22,752 nucleotides of DNA from Sphacelaria rigidula. Lineage: Eukaryota > Phaeophyceae > Sphacelariales. The first letter of the stretch is position 1. The number at the start of each line of letters is the position of its first letter. The position numbers and the translations under genes are program-made. The stretch spans positions 1 to 22,752 of the forward strand of contig CAXNAA020000314.1 in the NCBI GenBank assembly GCA_964200075.2, written 5' to 3'. This document shows positions 9,222 through 18,415 of this stretch, piece by piece. Below the pieces are notes generated by a model. The model worked only from the letters and a program-made list of their open reading frames with translations. It had not been told where the DNA came from and made no database searches.

Positions 9222-9644
9222 ACGAGGGTGCCACGCGGAGCGCGGTGATTCACGGTCGAAACCTAGCTTCACAAACACGTAGCACTCACCAAGAGATTTA
9301 CAGCAGACCGGATCGGCAACGCCCGCGGTGGCAATGACACCACTGCCGTCGGCGCTAGGGATGCTTATAGCGCAAAGTACCTCTGCAACGCATCAGCACG
9401 CAGAATTTGCTGACCAACGCCGGTGACCGCCCGACCGCCCGGTCACTGGCATTGGTGAGCAAATTCTGCGTGCTAATGCGCTGCAGCGGTGCCTTACGCT
9501 CGCATCCCTAGCGCCGACGGCAGTGGTGTCATTGCCACCGCTGGCGTTGCCGATCCGGTCGGCCGTGAATCTCTCGGTGAGTGCTACGTGTTTGTAAAGC
9601 TAGGTCTCGACCGTGAATCTCCGTAGCCCGCGCGGCACCCTCGT
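9222..9644. repeat. Long palindrome, arms about 205 bp, spacer 10 bp
   Basis: Positions 9222-9429 and 9440-9644 are inverted copies at close to 90% identity by eye. They start at ACGAGGGTGCC and end at GGCACCCTCGT. The arms include a near-identical block around GGCAATGACACCACTGCCGT. The symmetry continues to the centre, where GCCGGTGACCG faces CGGTCACTGGC across a 10-bp GC-rich spacer (9430-9439). Its arms are related to those of the palindrome at 7903-8618 (shared TGCTAACGCTCTGCAG-like and TACGTGTTTGT-like stretches). There is no coding capacity. It fits a foldback miniature element inserted in, or derived from, the larger element whose remnant frame lies at 9679-9993. Confidence 0.9.
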
Positions 9645-9678
9645 GGCCGGGGACAGGACATAGGAAATAGCACTGTAA

Positions 9679-9993
9679 TCAACCTACCGACCGTGGGACG
9701 CTATTTGTGATATTTTTCTTCCACACATTCGACAAGAACAGCGTGACGAGAAGACCTCGCCGGGGAATTCTCATCATTGACAAAATACTCAGAAACCCTT
9801 CTGAGAAGACGCGCCGCCAACAGCCTTCACTCCAGCTATGTATCATGTAAACGAGATACAAGTATGACCCGAGGTATAGAGCGTTGCTTGACAACGGCAC
9901 ATCGAAGTGCCTCTCGATGGCGTCAACGTCAGCGGACACGCTGATCGAAGCGTAAGCATAAACCAGGATCTTGCAGCCACGCTGCTGAAACAT
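9679..9993 (-). pseudogene. Degraded reading frame related to the one at 7733-7990 (104 codons)
   Basis: I do not recognise the protein. It shares LSSNALYLGSYLYLVYM with LSSSALQVVSYMYLVCM of the plus-strand copy, plus VSADVD and GLLVTLFL on either side. The segment RIPRRGLLVTLFLSN is rich in hydrophobic residues but short for a membrane helix. Just downstream on this strand (towards 9644) the DNA still aligns with 8020-8065 of the other copy, so the shared unit is longer than the frame. The palindrome at 9222-9644 begins exactly where that similarity ends. It is probably a relic of a mobile element. Confidence 0.35.
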
Positions 9994-10095
9994 GGAACCA
10001 ACTAATTACAACATAGCAAGTATTTTTTTCATGCCTGTAGATACGCTGGCCTGTTAAACTATGTGGTACCGCGTTACACATGCAAATGCAGTATG

Positions 10096-10620
10096 CTATA
10101 TGGAACCTTCACATAACAAACGTGCCTCATGTCCTCCTTTCGCACATGAAATTGCGATTTTGAAGTGAACCCCAACGTCCGAAGCAGGGCGTCTTACTAT
10201 CGAAAACCTCGCATGGTGGCGCACCGCGATGACGGCGGCGAGTGGAGAGCAGACGTTTACGGTAGCGAAGCCCAAAAAGGACGGAGCCAGGACTACTACC
10301 ACACATGACGGAGTCCAACATCTCGGGGCGATTTCGGCTTGGAGGGTGATGCCCGAAAACTTACTCCCTATCCTCCTGACGAACCACGTGCACGGCAAGG
10401 CCTCCGATGAGACTATCCAAGCAGCATAACTTTCGACTGCGTGGCCGCACGGCGTGGCCGTTGCAGGTGTCGAGGAAGCCATATTTGAAATACCCATCAC
10501 ACAGGCGTGATGCACTCCGTACGGCACGTTGTCGCAGATGGCACATTGATTGGGATTGAGGGATGGAATATGTTTCCCGGCGGGAGAGATGGGCAGTTGT
10601 TTTTCAATATCATATGTCAC
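10096..10620 (-). CDS. Isolated open frame, 174 codons, unsupported
   Basis: This is one of the longest ATG frames in the window. It starts MTYDIEKQLPISPAGKH and contains CAICDNVPYGVHH, whose two cysteines and two histidines are not arranged like a known zinc finger. It overlaps the left copy of the tandem duplication at about 10300-10810. The equivalent frame in the right copy is interrupted by stops, and the better-matching frame between the copies is a different one (minus strand; FLDTCNGHAVRPR against FLVTCDGCAVRPR). That argues against this frame being the real one. Listed at low confidence only because of its length. Confidence 0.12.
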   Translation of the reverse strand: MTYDIEKQLPISPAGKHIPSLNPNQCAICDNVPYGVHHACVMGISNMASSTPATATPCGHAVESYAAWIVSSEALPCTWFVRRIGSKFSGITLQAEIAPRCWTPSCVVVVLAPSFLGFATVNVCSPLAAVIAVRHHARFSIVRRPASDVGVHFKIAISCAKGGHEARLLCEGSI

Positions 10621-10820
10621 GACAAACCAACCAGTGCACTTGCCCCCCCTTGCCCCCTCCCCCCCCCCCCCCCCAAGGGATTATTCTAGCACACGCCCGT
10701 ATCCTGACACCACCAATGATCCCGCATCAGCACTTTTGCGTGGGTGCTTGAGGGCCGTCCGTTGTCACAATCCCTCATGTGCCATCTACAGCACTTTATC
10801 CTCCCATGAAAATGCTGTAG
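10300..10820. repeat. Diverged tandem duplication, left copy
   Basis: This copy is collinear with about 11190-11700 at an offset of 883-893 bp. Clear anchors are CGATGAGA followed by GCGTGGCCG near 10408 and 11301, GATGCACTCCG/GAATGCATTTCC near 10510 and 11412, and ATGTGCCATCTACAG/ACGTGCCATCTGTAG near 10776 and 11659. Identity is patchy. The left copy contains a C16 tract (10659-10674); the right copy has a G-rich run at a nearby offset. A CTACAGCA/TGCTGTAG stem sits at 10786-10793 and 10813-10820. Confidence 0.6.
10659..10674 (+). repeat. Poly-C tract (C16)
   Basis: Sixteen consecutive C, preceded by further C-rich sequence from 10642. It is a simple-sequence tract and a likely place for sequencing or length error. 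Confidence 0.9.
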
Positions 10821-11190
10821 AATAGCTTCCTCTTCATGGAACTCGTACGAGCAGTGTTCCTTCTGAGCCGCTTTATGGAAAGTACCGGGACGTGTCCCAT
10901 GTTCTCCCCGATCTACGGTCGCGATCGAGAAGCTGAAGTCATCACCAAAATAGTGTCGCAGTACATATGTTGTGTGTAGCGACCGTAGTCCCGGCGCTTC
11001 TACTTGTCACGCGTTCTGTTGATTGGACTGTACTCTGAACACTCGCCATGGCACAGCCTTTTCGCGGATGGGAAACTACTCAAGCATGCTCTACCGCTGG
11101 CAACTTCATATTGTGGCGCACTGTGGTGCCGAAGATATGTGATAGGATGTCATGCGATCGTGTGCAACCCCGCAAACGGGGGGCAACTAT
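10821..11190. other. Spacer between duplicated blocks, nothing recognised
   Basis: Short overlapping plus-strand frames occur at 11004-11290. No copy, motif or regulatory signal supports them. Confidence 0.4.
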
Positions 11191-11700
11191 TGTAGATGAT
11201 GAAGTGTTTACATCCCCTGGCGATGAGTTTCTGACGTCCATCCTTGTTCTCAACGACCTAGACCCTGCACTCCCGAGGCACAGCGTCTAGGAAGGACTTC
11301 TCGATGAGATCTCCTCCCGCGACTCAACTCTCGGCAGCGTGGCCGTACCGCGCAGCCATCGCAGGTTACGAGGAAACAGAAGTGAAAAAAAAACGTGAAA
11401 CATGGTGGGGAATGCATTTCCTCGACACCAACAGCACGTTTTCACGGAGGAGGCACAAGTAAAGATCTAAACATGAAACAGCTTTCACGGGGGGAGGAGG
11501 GGGGGGAGGCGACTGAGTGTTTTCTCGCGATGGGGGCTGTTGCTACAAATCACCAAGTCCGCTCTCTTCCGCCGGCAAGCGCTTTCGAGGGTACGTCCGT
11601 CTCCGACTCCTCCAATACACTCGTGGGGCCTTACTTGCCAATGTGATCAAAACCCGTCACGTGCCATCTGTAGCCTTTTACATTCCCATGTGAACCTTGA
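11190..11700. repeat. Diverged tandem duplication, right copy
   Basis: Partner of 10300-10820 in direct orientation, with the anchors given there. This copy has an A9 run (11386-11394) and a G-rich tract (11490-11508). Confidence 0.6.
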
Positions 11701-12244
11701 CATATGTCGACATGCCATCAAGTATAATGTTTCCCCTTCCCTCTTGGCCGCTGTGCGAAATGTTTCGAGTGCAAACATCACAAGAAGAAAATAATTGAGA
11801 AGGCAAGGCTAGCGCGCTGCACGCAACACATATATCGCGTATATTGTCGAACTTTGTAACCTCAGGTGTGTCAGGTGGTGAGGCGCACACTTGTGTGCGA
11901 CGGGGTCCCGTGAACAAAACAAACAAACAGAATCGATAAACTGAGGTATACCCTGGGGATGTAGGGACATAGTAGGGGTAGTGTACATATCGGTGCGGGG
12001 AGCAGCGATGCACGCCGGCTGGGCACCTCTAACACACCTTCCAGTGCCTCAATCCCACGCCCAAGCTGCTTGGGCAGCATATCCAGGTTTTCATTATTCA
12101 TTCGACACATGGGAACAAGGTTACCTTGGGCGTGGATGAGATGAACTTGTTGGAGCACCCCATTTTTCAATCAACCCGTGAAGTGCACTCCCTGTCAGCT
12201 AAGCAATTATATAATAACTATATTTTGTTCGCGCGCATACCCCC

Positions 12245-12391
12245 TTAACCCTTTGGGAACTAGAGTGCTGATTTTTGTTTCGTGAACAGTTGTGAATCGG
12301 CATCATTTTGACTCGAAAATGACTGAAAATGAGGCCGATTCGCAAAAACAAAGATCAGCACTGCCTGGGGGTCTAGTTTCCGAGGGGTTAA
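12245..12391. mobile_element. Possible piggyBac-like miniature element with TTAA ends
   Basis: A 147-bp palindrome begins TTAACCCTTTGGGAACTAGA and ends TCTAGTTTCCGAGGGGTTAA. The symmetry continues through GTGCTGAT/ATCAGCAC to the centre, where GAATCGGCATCATTTT (12294-12309) faces AAAATGAGGCCGATTC (12326-12341). A TTAA target duplication next to inverted repeats starting with CCC is the hallmark of piggyBac-type elements. The match is to that general rule, not to a named family. Confidence 0.5.
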
Positions 12392-12666
12392 TGTTCACAC
12401 CATACCCCTTTTCTTCAGTGAAGTTTACATCACTTTCGAATGATGTTTTAGCCCTTCAATCACCGGAGGTGTCCATTTGTGGGATTGGCCTCATTTTCAC
12501 GTAAAAAGGACCCCGGAGGTGTCCATTCGTGGAATCGGCATCTTTCTCTTGACAACGGACCGAAAATACCGATTCCACAATTGGGTACCTCTGGTGGTCG
12601 AGGGGCTAAAAGTCATTCGAAGGGGTTGTAAAGTCTACTGAACACAAAGGGGCGAAATGTGAACAT
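12391..12666. repeat. Inner palindrome of the nested element
   Basis: ATGTTC at 12391 pairs with GAACAT ending at 12666. TTCGAATGATGTTTTAGCCC faces its inverse near 12606-12625, and CCGGAGGTGTCCA (12463-12475) faces TACCTCTGG (12586-12594). The loop carries a direct repeat of the arm (GGAGGTGTCCATTCGTGG at about 12515), so a duplication occurred inside the fold. The GAATCGG motif recurs at 12294, 12532 and, inverted, at 12335 and 12569. Confidence 0.7.
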
Positions 12667-13001
12667 AAAGGGGATATGTGGGTGCGAACAAAATTGGATA
12701 ATATATCAATATTTAGCTGACAGGGGGTGTACCCCGCGGGTTTATTAACAAAATGGGGCGCTCCGACATGCTCACCTTTTCCACGCCCTAGCTAACCCTC
12801 TTCTCATGTACCAGAATAAAATAAATTGAAGGCTGGGCATGTTGCTCAAGCACCTTGGGCGTGGGGCCGAGGCGCTGGAAGGTGTGTTAGAGGTGCCCAG
12901 CCGGCGTGCAATGCCGCTCCCTGCACCGAAACATGCACTGCCGCCATTTTGTCGATTCCCCAACGAGAAACGACGTCGTGTAATGCTGTTGACAAAGCAA
13001 C

Positions 13002-13601
13002 GTGGCACATTATCGACGGCGTTGCCGACGGACAGTGTCCGATGCATACCGACTCGAACAACGTTATCGTGAAGTCACCATTTTCATCCGGACACATGCA
13101 AGGGTATTATATACAAAGCACAAGAATGCGCGGCACACGAACGGAATACTACATAACTCGCATAGTGCGTGCTCTTGCACCGTCACCCAATCGCATAAAC
13201 TAAAGCTGTCGTCCACCGGGATGAAGTTCGTGAGCTGGTTGGGACGGGAGCAGCATCTGCAAGAAGATGGGAGGAGAAAAGAAGTTGCTCTGCCCGCTGC
13301 GAGGCCTTTCCCTCGAAACAGACAAAGCCCCCTCGATTCCATCCCCGGCTGCTCGCAAATACCGCCCCGTCTCCACCAGCTGACCAACTTCACCCAACAG
13401 CGTTTAACAGCGTTAACGTACCAAGTTGCCTCTTTACAAACACAACGCGCGTGCATGTTCTCTCTCCACTCTGATATTCACCAGCTCCAGAGTACGGCAG
13501 CTGCCGCGCTGAGTGGCTCCCGCGATGGTGTTGTCGTCCACTGCCAAAGACCTTCCGATATCGTTCCTCCACTCAGGCGCGCTTGTCTCCGCTGCACCTA
13601 G
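13002..13601 (+). CDS. Longest isolated open frame, 199 codons, unsupported
   Basis: This is the longest ATG frame in the window. It starts MAHYRRRCRRTVSDAY and has no recognisable domain, signal peptide or membrane segment. It reads straight through both arms of the small foldback at 13218-13398 (plus-strand KFVSWLGR; the inverse strand of the other arm reads KLVSWWRR), which argues that it is an accident of a repeat. Overlapping open frames on the minus strand are nearly as long. There is no codon-use signal I can judge by eye. Confidence 0.12.
   Translation: MAHYRRRCRRTVSDAYRLEQRYREVTIFIRTHARVLYTKHKNARHTNGILHNSHSACSCTVTQSHKLKLSSTGMKFVSWLGREQHLQEDGRRKEVALPAARPFPRNRQSPLDSIPGCSQIPPRLHQLTNFTQQRLTALTYQVASLQTQRACMFSLHSDIHQLQSTAAAALSGSRDGVVVHCQRPSDIVPPLRRACLRCT
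13218..13398. repeat. Small foldback element, about 180 bp
   Basis: Positions 13218-13249 and 13367-13398 are inverted copies (GATGAAGTTCGTGAGCTGG against GGTGAAGTTGGTCAGCTGG on the inverse strand). Weaker symmetry continues inward through CAGCATCTGCAAGAAG/CGGTATTTGCGAGCAG. The centre is near 13308. There is no coding evidence. Confidence 0.65.
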
Positions 13602-14925
13602 GGCCCTGCAGTAAGTGAAGCACACAACCCGGAGCTGAGCAAGCTTGCCGGACTCGCCGTCCAGTATCACGAAGCCCCTCAAAGTGATATCTAGTTTGTG
13701 ATACTGCCCTTGGGTAGTCTAGTTGCCTTCCACTTTCCCTGGCGAACAAGTGTCTGCAAACAAATCGCCTCCCCCGGGGTGCGCTGACCATACTTTTTCA
13801 CGGTATATTTATCTCTGCATAAGGTGGCCAAAATCGACAGAGAATCTAGACAATAATTCGTATGCATCTCAAGCAATCATCCAGGGCTTGCAGAAAATAT
13901 CTTCATCTACAAGTCCTCTCTTGACCACCTGGTTTGCGTACACAACCAAGTCTTCCTCGTGTGCTGCCAGACCCGCTATGAGTAGTAACTATGACGTTAG
14001 GAACACGCGTTTCGTTGATTTGGGCATTTCGATAGTTTACGCCTCCTGCTGCCCTTCCTCCGCCTTTCCTATTCTCGTGGAGCCCAGATTGAACAATGAA
14101 ATGGCGCCGCACACTAGCCTTCACATGATGAACGGGTGTTGTTATCAAGCCTTCCGTCGGGGTTAGAGCGGAGGACTCGACCACCAAACGATGACAGCCC
14201 CGCCGCTGCTAATGTCGAGAGTCTGAATATGTCAGGTACAACGTGTTGTCAATGTTTCAATGATTTACGCATCCGGCGGAATCTAATCTGGCACGGATCT
14301 GGTCCAACTGTTGAACACGAGAACCTTCACAACCCGTTGAGAAACGAAATATTGTGCGCTTTCTTATATATGTAGATGCATATCAGGTGCTACACCAGTG
14401 TGTCACGCCGCTGGAAGAAATGTCCGCGCGATCTGTTTTCAATCCGTGCTGAATTTTCGGGCGTTTGATCCGCGAGGGTCAGCATCAATCCCAGGTCGTC
14501 CGCGGATATAATGTGTCATTACTCTGTTGCTCGGTCCTTGGCGCATGGGTGAACAAACCTATGTGCGCGTCTACACTGGCCCGTGCGCACGAGATCGCGG
14601 AACTCCGCAGCTACACCCGTTGGGCGAAGATCCTCAACTGTGCGGCCGCTAGTTTCACCTCTCCGAATCAACGACAGAGACTAAATACTATTTTCAAAGT
14701 TGTACACAGGCAACTGAGGTGGTCTACTCTTGGCGGGTGAAATAGCCTGAGCCGCACACATATCATCCCAATCTCATGCAAAAAGCCATGCATCGGACAG
14801 ATCCAATGAGGTTCGAACAGTGCCCGTTTTTGTCACGATTGCACTTTCACGATATGGATCATGTCCCCGAGTTAGTGATCCGTGAGCATCCGGGTCCCTA
14901 CATTAAATATCGCAACGTTGTATCC
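13600..14925. other. Unassigned sequence
   Basis: I found no supported gene or repeat. Open frames up to 147 codons (13723-14166, plus) overlap others on the opposite strand and have no recognisable motif. This is one of the longest stretches without visible repeat structure. Confidence 0.4.
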
Positions 14926-15425
14926 CGTAAGGTACGGGTACGTTCTGTCGGGCATGAAATTCCTTACAGAACTCACAGAACTGTCCGATACCGGAATGAA
15001 AGTCTTACAGAAAGTACAGGACTCGTCGGTTACGGTATGAGAGGCTTACAAAATACCTGTACCGGTAATCGGGTAACTCTTCTTTGGCACACCCGCCCCT
15101 CGGGTTAGGGTGAAGGTTTTATGCAGAACTCACAGAACTAACAGAAACTGTCGGGTAGGGTATGGAGGTTGCACAGAAAACCGTACCCGCAACCGGGTAT
15201 CTTGTCAAGAGCATACCCGTGCCCCCCGGCAACGGTACAGGAGCCTAACATAACTCACTTAACTATCGGATACGGGTATGAAGGTCTTACAGAGATTACA
15301 GAAAAACTGTCGGGTACCGGTATGGAAGCCTTGCAGAGTTCACAGAGCTGTCGGGTACGGTATACCCGGCAAAATACCCCGGGTGTACAGAAGACCGTAC
15401 CCTACAAAGCACGACCTTGGTATTA
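14925..15425 (+). repeat. Higher-order minisatellite, copy 1
   Basis: Built from roughly 40-50 bp subunits of the form CTTACAGA..ACAGAACTGTCGGGTACGGGTATG. A second subunit type carries CCCGCAACCGGGTATCTTGT followed by AAGAGCATACCC. The whole 500-bp array is matched collinearly at 16130-16640 (offset about 1210 bp, near 85% identical in the right half). Open frames crossing it (15169-15534) are products of the repeat and not evidence of a gene. Confidence 0.85.
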
Positions 15426-15429
15426 TCAT

Positions 15430-16075
15430 TACCCCTGTGGTGGGACCTACGTCACAACAATAGTGGGGAAATACGAAAACTCTGAACGGCTTCACGGGGT
15501 TGATAGAGAAGTACTACACGAAGAATCGCAGTAGTACATGTGCACGGGATCGTCGACATCTATCGGCTTCACGTACACCCCCAGAGAGTACATGGAGGAG
15601 TATTCACGGCTGCCCGTTCTCTGGAAGCCCTCCGGCCCGCGACAAAACCGCCCACGGCCTTGACGACTTTCGATGGCAGCTCATACTCTGTGCTGTACAT
15701 ATCGATAACGACCTGGGGTTTGATGACCACGACACAACCACCATCAACGTCGACGACGTCCCTCTCGCTACTTGATCCCCTGGTGGCGCAGATGAACCGC
15801 CCCCGCTCGAGCCACCACTCGAGTCTGGAAGTGATTTATTCTGACGGTCTGCGGTGTTGCTCATGTTTCGTATTTCCACTCAGCGATACCTCGTACCCCG
15901 TTAGATCCCAAAGTAAAGAACTTTTCAACATTTAATTATTGTTGGTGTGAAGTTTTGAAAGAAGGAGTTGGGTGGGTTGACCGATGGGAGGTACATGTTG
16001 AGGTCATGAGGTTGTGTTTGAATTGAAGCTATATCCGTACCTCCCCAAGGTATATATCTGTACTCATGCCTGCAA
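15430..16075. other. Non-repetitive stretch between minisatellite copies
   Basis: Open frames overlap in several phases at 15500-15935 (131 codons plus, 91 codons minus). A 41-codon plus frame at 15538-15663 contains REYMEEYSRLPVLWKPS, which reads like ordinary protein but has no second copy or domain match. I cannot say whether any is an exon. Confidence 0.35.
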
Positions 16076-16080
16076 TCAGG

Positions 16081-16102
16081 TATATATATATATATATATA
16101 TA
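16081..16102. repeat. (TA)11 microsatellite
   Basis: Eleven uninterrupted TA units directly before the second minisatellite copy; a shorter GGTATATATCTG lies just upstream near 16049. Confidence 0.95.
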
Positions 16103-16129
16103 ACGGCATACCCTCACCCCGGGTTGGGG

Positions 16130-16640
16130 TATGGGAGGCTTACAGAGCTCACAGAAATTTCGGGTACCGGTACTGGATGAAAGCCATACAGAACTCACCG
16201 AACTTGTCGTGTTCGTTGTGAGAGGCTTCCAGAAAACCTGTAGCAGCAATCGGGTATTTCTTCAAGAGCATGCCCGCGCTCCGGGTACGGGTAAACGTTC
16301 GGTACAGAACTCACAGAACTGTCGGGTAAGGGTATGGGAGGCTCACAGAACTAACAGAAACTGTCGGGTAGGGTATGGAGGTTGCACAAAAAACCCTACC
16401 CGCAACCGGGTATCTTATCAAGAGCATACCCATGCCTCCCGGTAACGGTACGGGAGTCTTACAGAGATTACAGAACTATCGGGTAAGGGTATGAAAGTCT
16501 TACAGAGGTTACAGAACTGTAGGATAACGGTATGGAAGTCTTACAGAAGTCACAGAGCTGTCAGGTACGGCAAATACCCGGCAACATACCCCGGGTATAC
16601 AAAAGACCCTACCCTACAGAACACAACCTTGAAGTGTTGT
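16130..16640 (+). repeat. Higher-order minisatellite, copy 2
   Basis: Direct partner of 14925-15425. Shared long stretches include CTAACAGAAACTGTCGGGTA (15138 and 16351) and CCCGCAACCGGGTATCTT. Both copies end in the same way, with CCCGGCAA followed by ATACCCCGGGT and then ACCCTACA or ACCCTACAA. The frame at 16131-16445 is repeat-derived. Confidence 0.85.
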
Positions 16641-17347
16641 CTACACTGATCTCCAGGGGACGAGTCGTGTGTGGCACATTTTCGATAGGAGGGATTTACA
16701 CGGTTCGTGGATGCGATTCGCATGCGGTCCTACACTTCGCTACTAATAGGCCAGGATGTGAATAAAAAACTGAACGTTCGACGCTTGACTAGCTGGGATG
16801 AAGATTATGAGCACACAGTCGTCTGCTTCTTCCATGTCTTCTTGTGAAAAATGCTGTGGGAAAACCAAACAAACCAAAATACCAAACTTCTTGCACCAAG
16901 TGTGAAAAGAAAATTGTTTTGTCCCTCCTCTGCAAGCCCTTGTGGGACTTGCTACCATTTGAGCCCTATCTTCAAAACATCCGCCCGAACATACACCGAT
17001 CTCATTGTTCCAGAGATATACTTCTTGTGGTCTGTATGAACTCTACGTAAAAAAGCAACAACACGGCTTGTATCGCACGGAGAGGGCAGATCGTAAAAGA
17101 CATTCAATCGTCACTCCGATCAGCCACAGCGAAATGAAGCGAACACCTCCACCAGTGAACGCAACCTCCCTCCTCCCTCCAGCCCGCCCCCTCGCCCCCT
17201 CGCCCCCCCCTCCAGGAGTGCTCCGTCTCGAAAGGGATGCGTGGTCAATGGTCAAATGACTAAGGTAAGCAACAAATGAGTACGCCCCCTCCAGGAGACG
17301 AGAATAGAAAATGAAATAAACTTGTAGTTGAGAATGGGAGTGCATGG
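16641..17347. other. Unassigned sequence, pyrimidine-rich patch near 17140-17220
   Basis: No gene is recognised. 17146-17218 is very rich in C and T (CCTCCC runs). Short frames at 16844-17050 and a 126-codon minus frame (17043-17423) have no motif or copy. Confidence 0.4.
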
Positions 17348-17783
17348 AAAAAACCAGGGGTATACACGTTACACGTGACGCTTTTACGTGACGGGCATTC
17401 GAAAAAACATAACTTTGGGTCATTTCACCTTACGTGAGGTTTCATTTTTTCGATGGGACAAATGTAACGTGACGTGATGTAACGTGTGGTTCTTCGCATG
17501 AACCCTAACAAAGCGTTACTTTCCAAATGTGACGACAACTCTGCTTGTTTTCGTGAATTTGTAACGTGTCACGTGTCACGTCGAAGATTAACGAAAAAAG
17601 CCTTTTCTTTACATGTGGGAAATCCCAAGAGACACTGCTTCAAAGTCCACACGTTATATCACGTTACGTCACATCTGTACCGTCCAAAATCAAACCATAC
17701 GTAGCGTTAAATGGCCCAAAGTCACGTTTCCCCCGGTTTTTTCAAATGTGTCACGTGTGTAACGTGTGTACCCCTGGGAAAAC
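17348..17783. repeat. Foldback element rich in ACGTG motifs
   Basis: The element is symmetrical about 17564. CCAGGGGTATACACGTTACA at the left end is mirrored by the right end, which reads TGTAACGTGTGTACCCCTGG. Further in, ACTTTGGGTCATTT mirrors AAATGGCCCAAAGT, and GTAACGTGTGG mirrors CCACACGTTATA. Identity is roughly three quarters. CACGTG occurs at both ends (17372-17377 and 17752-17757) and at the centre (17570-17575), with many more ACGTG/CACGT half-sites. The outer boundaries are approximate; no clear target-site duplication was seen. Confidence 0.85.
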
Positions 17784-18415
17784 AAAGGTGCTATAACAAG
17801 ATGGAAACCAAAACACAAATACCAAATACCAAACTACAAGTGACAATTGATGAAGGCATCACATATGAAAGTAAACGATCAGACACCAGCAGACCAAGTT
17901 CCCAGAAAAACAAAATCAACAAGAGTGTTGAACCGCAAAAAATAGATGAGACCGTAATAACGACAGGGTTGGGTTAGAATCCAGGTTATTCATTCATGAG
18001 AAAGCGCATGTCATCCTTTGAGCTTCATGTATACACCTTTGACGACAAAATATACGGTCTTTGATGTCTCCTTAAAATGCTGGAAGAAAAGGGTGCTCTA
18101 TGGTATTTATTGCGGTTTCGGAAATCGTGGGAAAACACCGCGCGGTAGTCGTAATCTGCGGCACGTTGTGCATCGTAAATGGGAAACACGAATTTGCGCG
18201 GCATAGCCGCTCATGGGTGCTGAATTTTGCAAGTTTGGGCGGCACCATGGATAATAACTAAACACCACAGTGAACCGCGATTTTTCTCACTACCGTAAAG
18301 GCCTCGAGAACAGCCCTGAAGGAAACAAAAATGGGACTTTCCAGCTGGATTTGTCAAGCACACTTTCTCGTGGGTATTTTGTCCCACACTTGCTTGAAAA
18401 ACAACACTTTGTTTT
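17784..18415. other. Unassigned sequence
   Basis: A plus-strand frame ending at 17977 has a hydrophilic, lysine- and threonine-rich tail (METKTQIPNTKLQVTIDEG) that looks protein-like. It is open upstream only through the foldback element and has no recognisable domain. Nothing else was recognised. Confidence 0.35.

Larger units (their letters stand above)
11970..12950. mobile_element. Nested foldback element with long terminal inverted repeats
   Basis: The outer arms are about 11970-12240 and 12667-12950, inverted copies. The best part is 12012-12060 against 12860-12907, where GGGCACCTCTAACACACCTT is exactly mirrored. The inner part pairs CCTGTCAGCT (12191-12200) with AGCTGACAGG (12715-12724). 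The outermost pair CGGTGCGGGG/CCTGCACCG is at 11991 and 12920. Between the arms are two further palindromes (12245-12391 and 12391-12666). There is no transposase frame. Both arms encode the same potential peptide outward (LGRGxEALEGVLEVPSRR), and a third, lone copy of an arm lies at 20622-20715. This fits a non-autonomous foldback or miniature element family. Confidence 0.8.

Noticed and set aside
13002-13601. 199-codon frame as a real gene
   Set aside because: It crosses both arms of a foldback, overlaps nearly as long frames on the other strand, and shows no domain. Its length is within chance for this window.
15169-15534. Frame with repeated Tyr/Gly/Arg-rich peptide as a structural protein
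   Set aside because: The peptide is simply the translation of the minisatellite, and the other copy is open in other phases too.
14925-16640. The two direct minisatellite copies as long terminal repeats of a retrotransposon
   Set aside because: They are made of short internal subunits, lack TG...CA ends, and only about 700 bp without any reverse transcriptase lies between them.
14930-16640. Repeats as a CRISPR array
   Set aside because: Units vary in length and sequence with no distinct spacers, and there are no cas genes. The organism is evidently eukaryotic.
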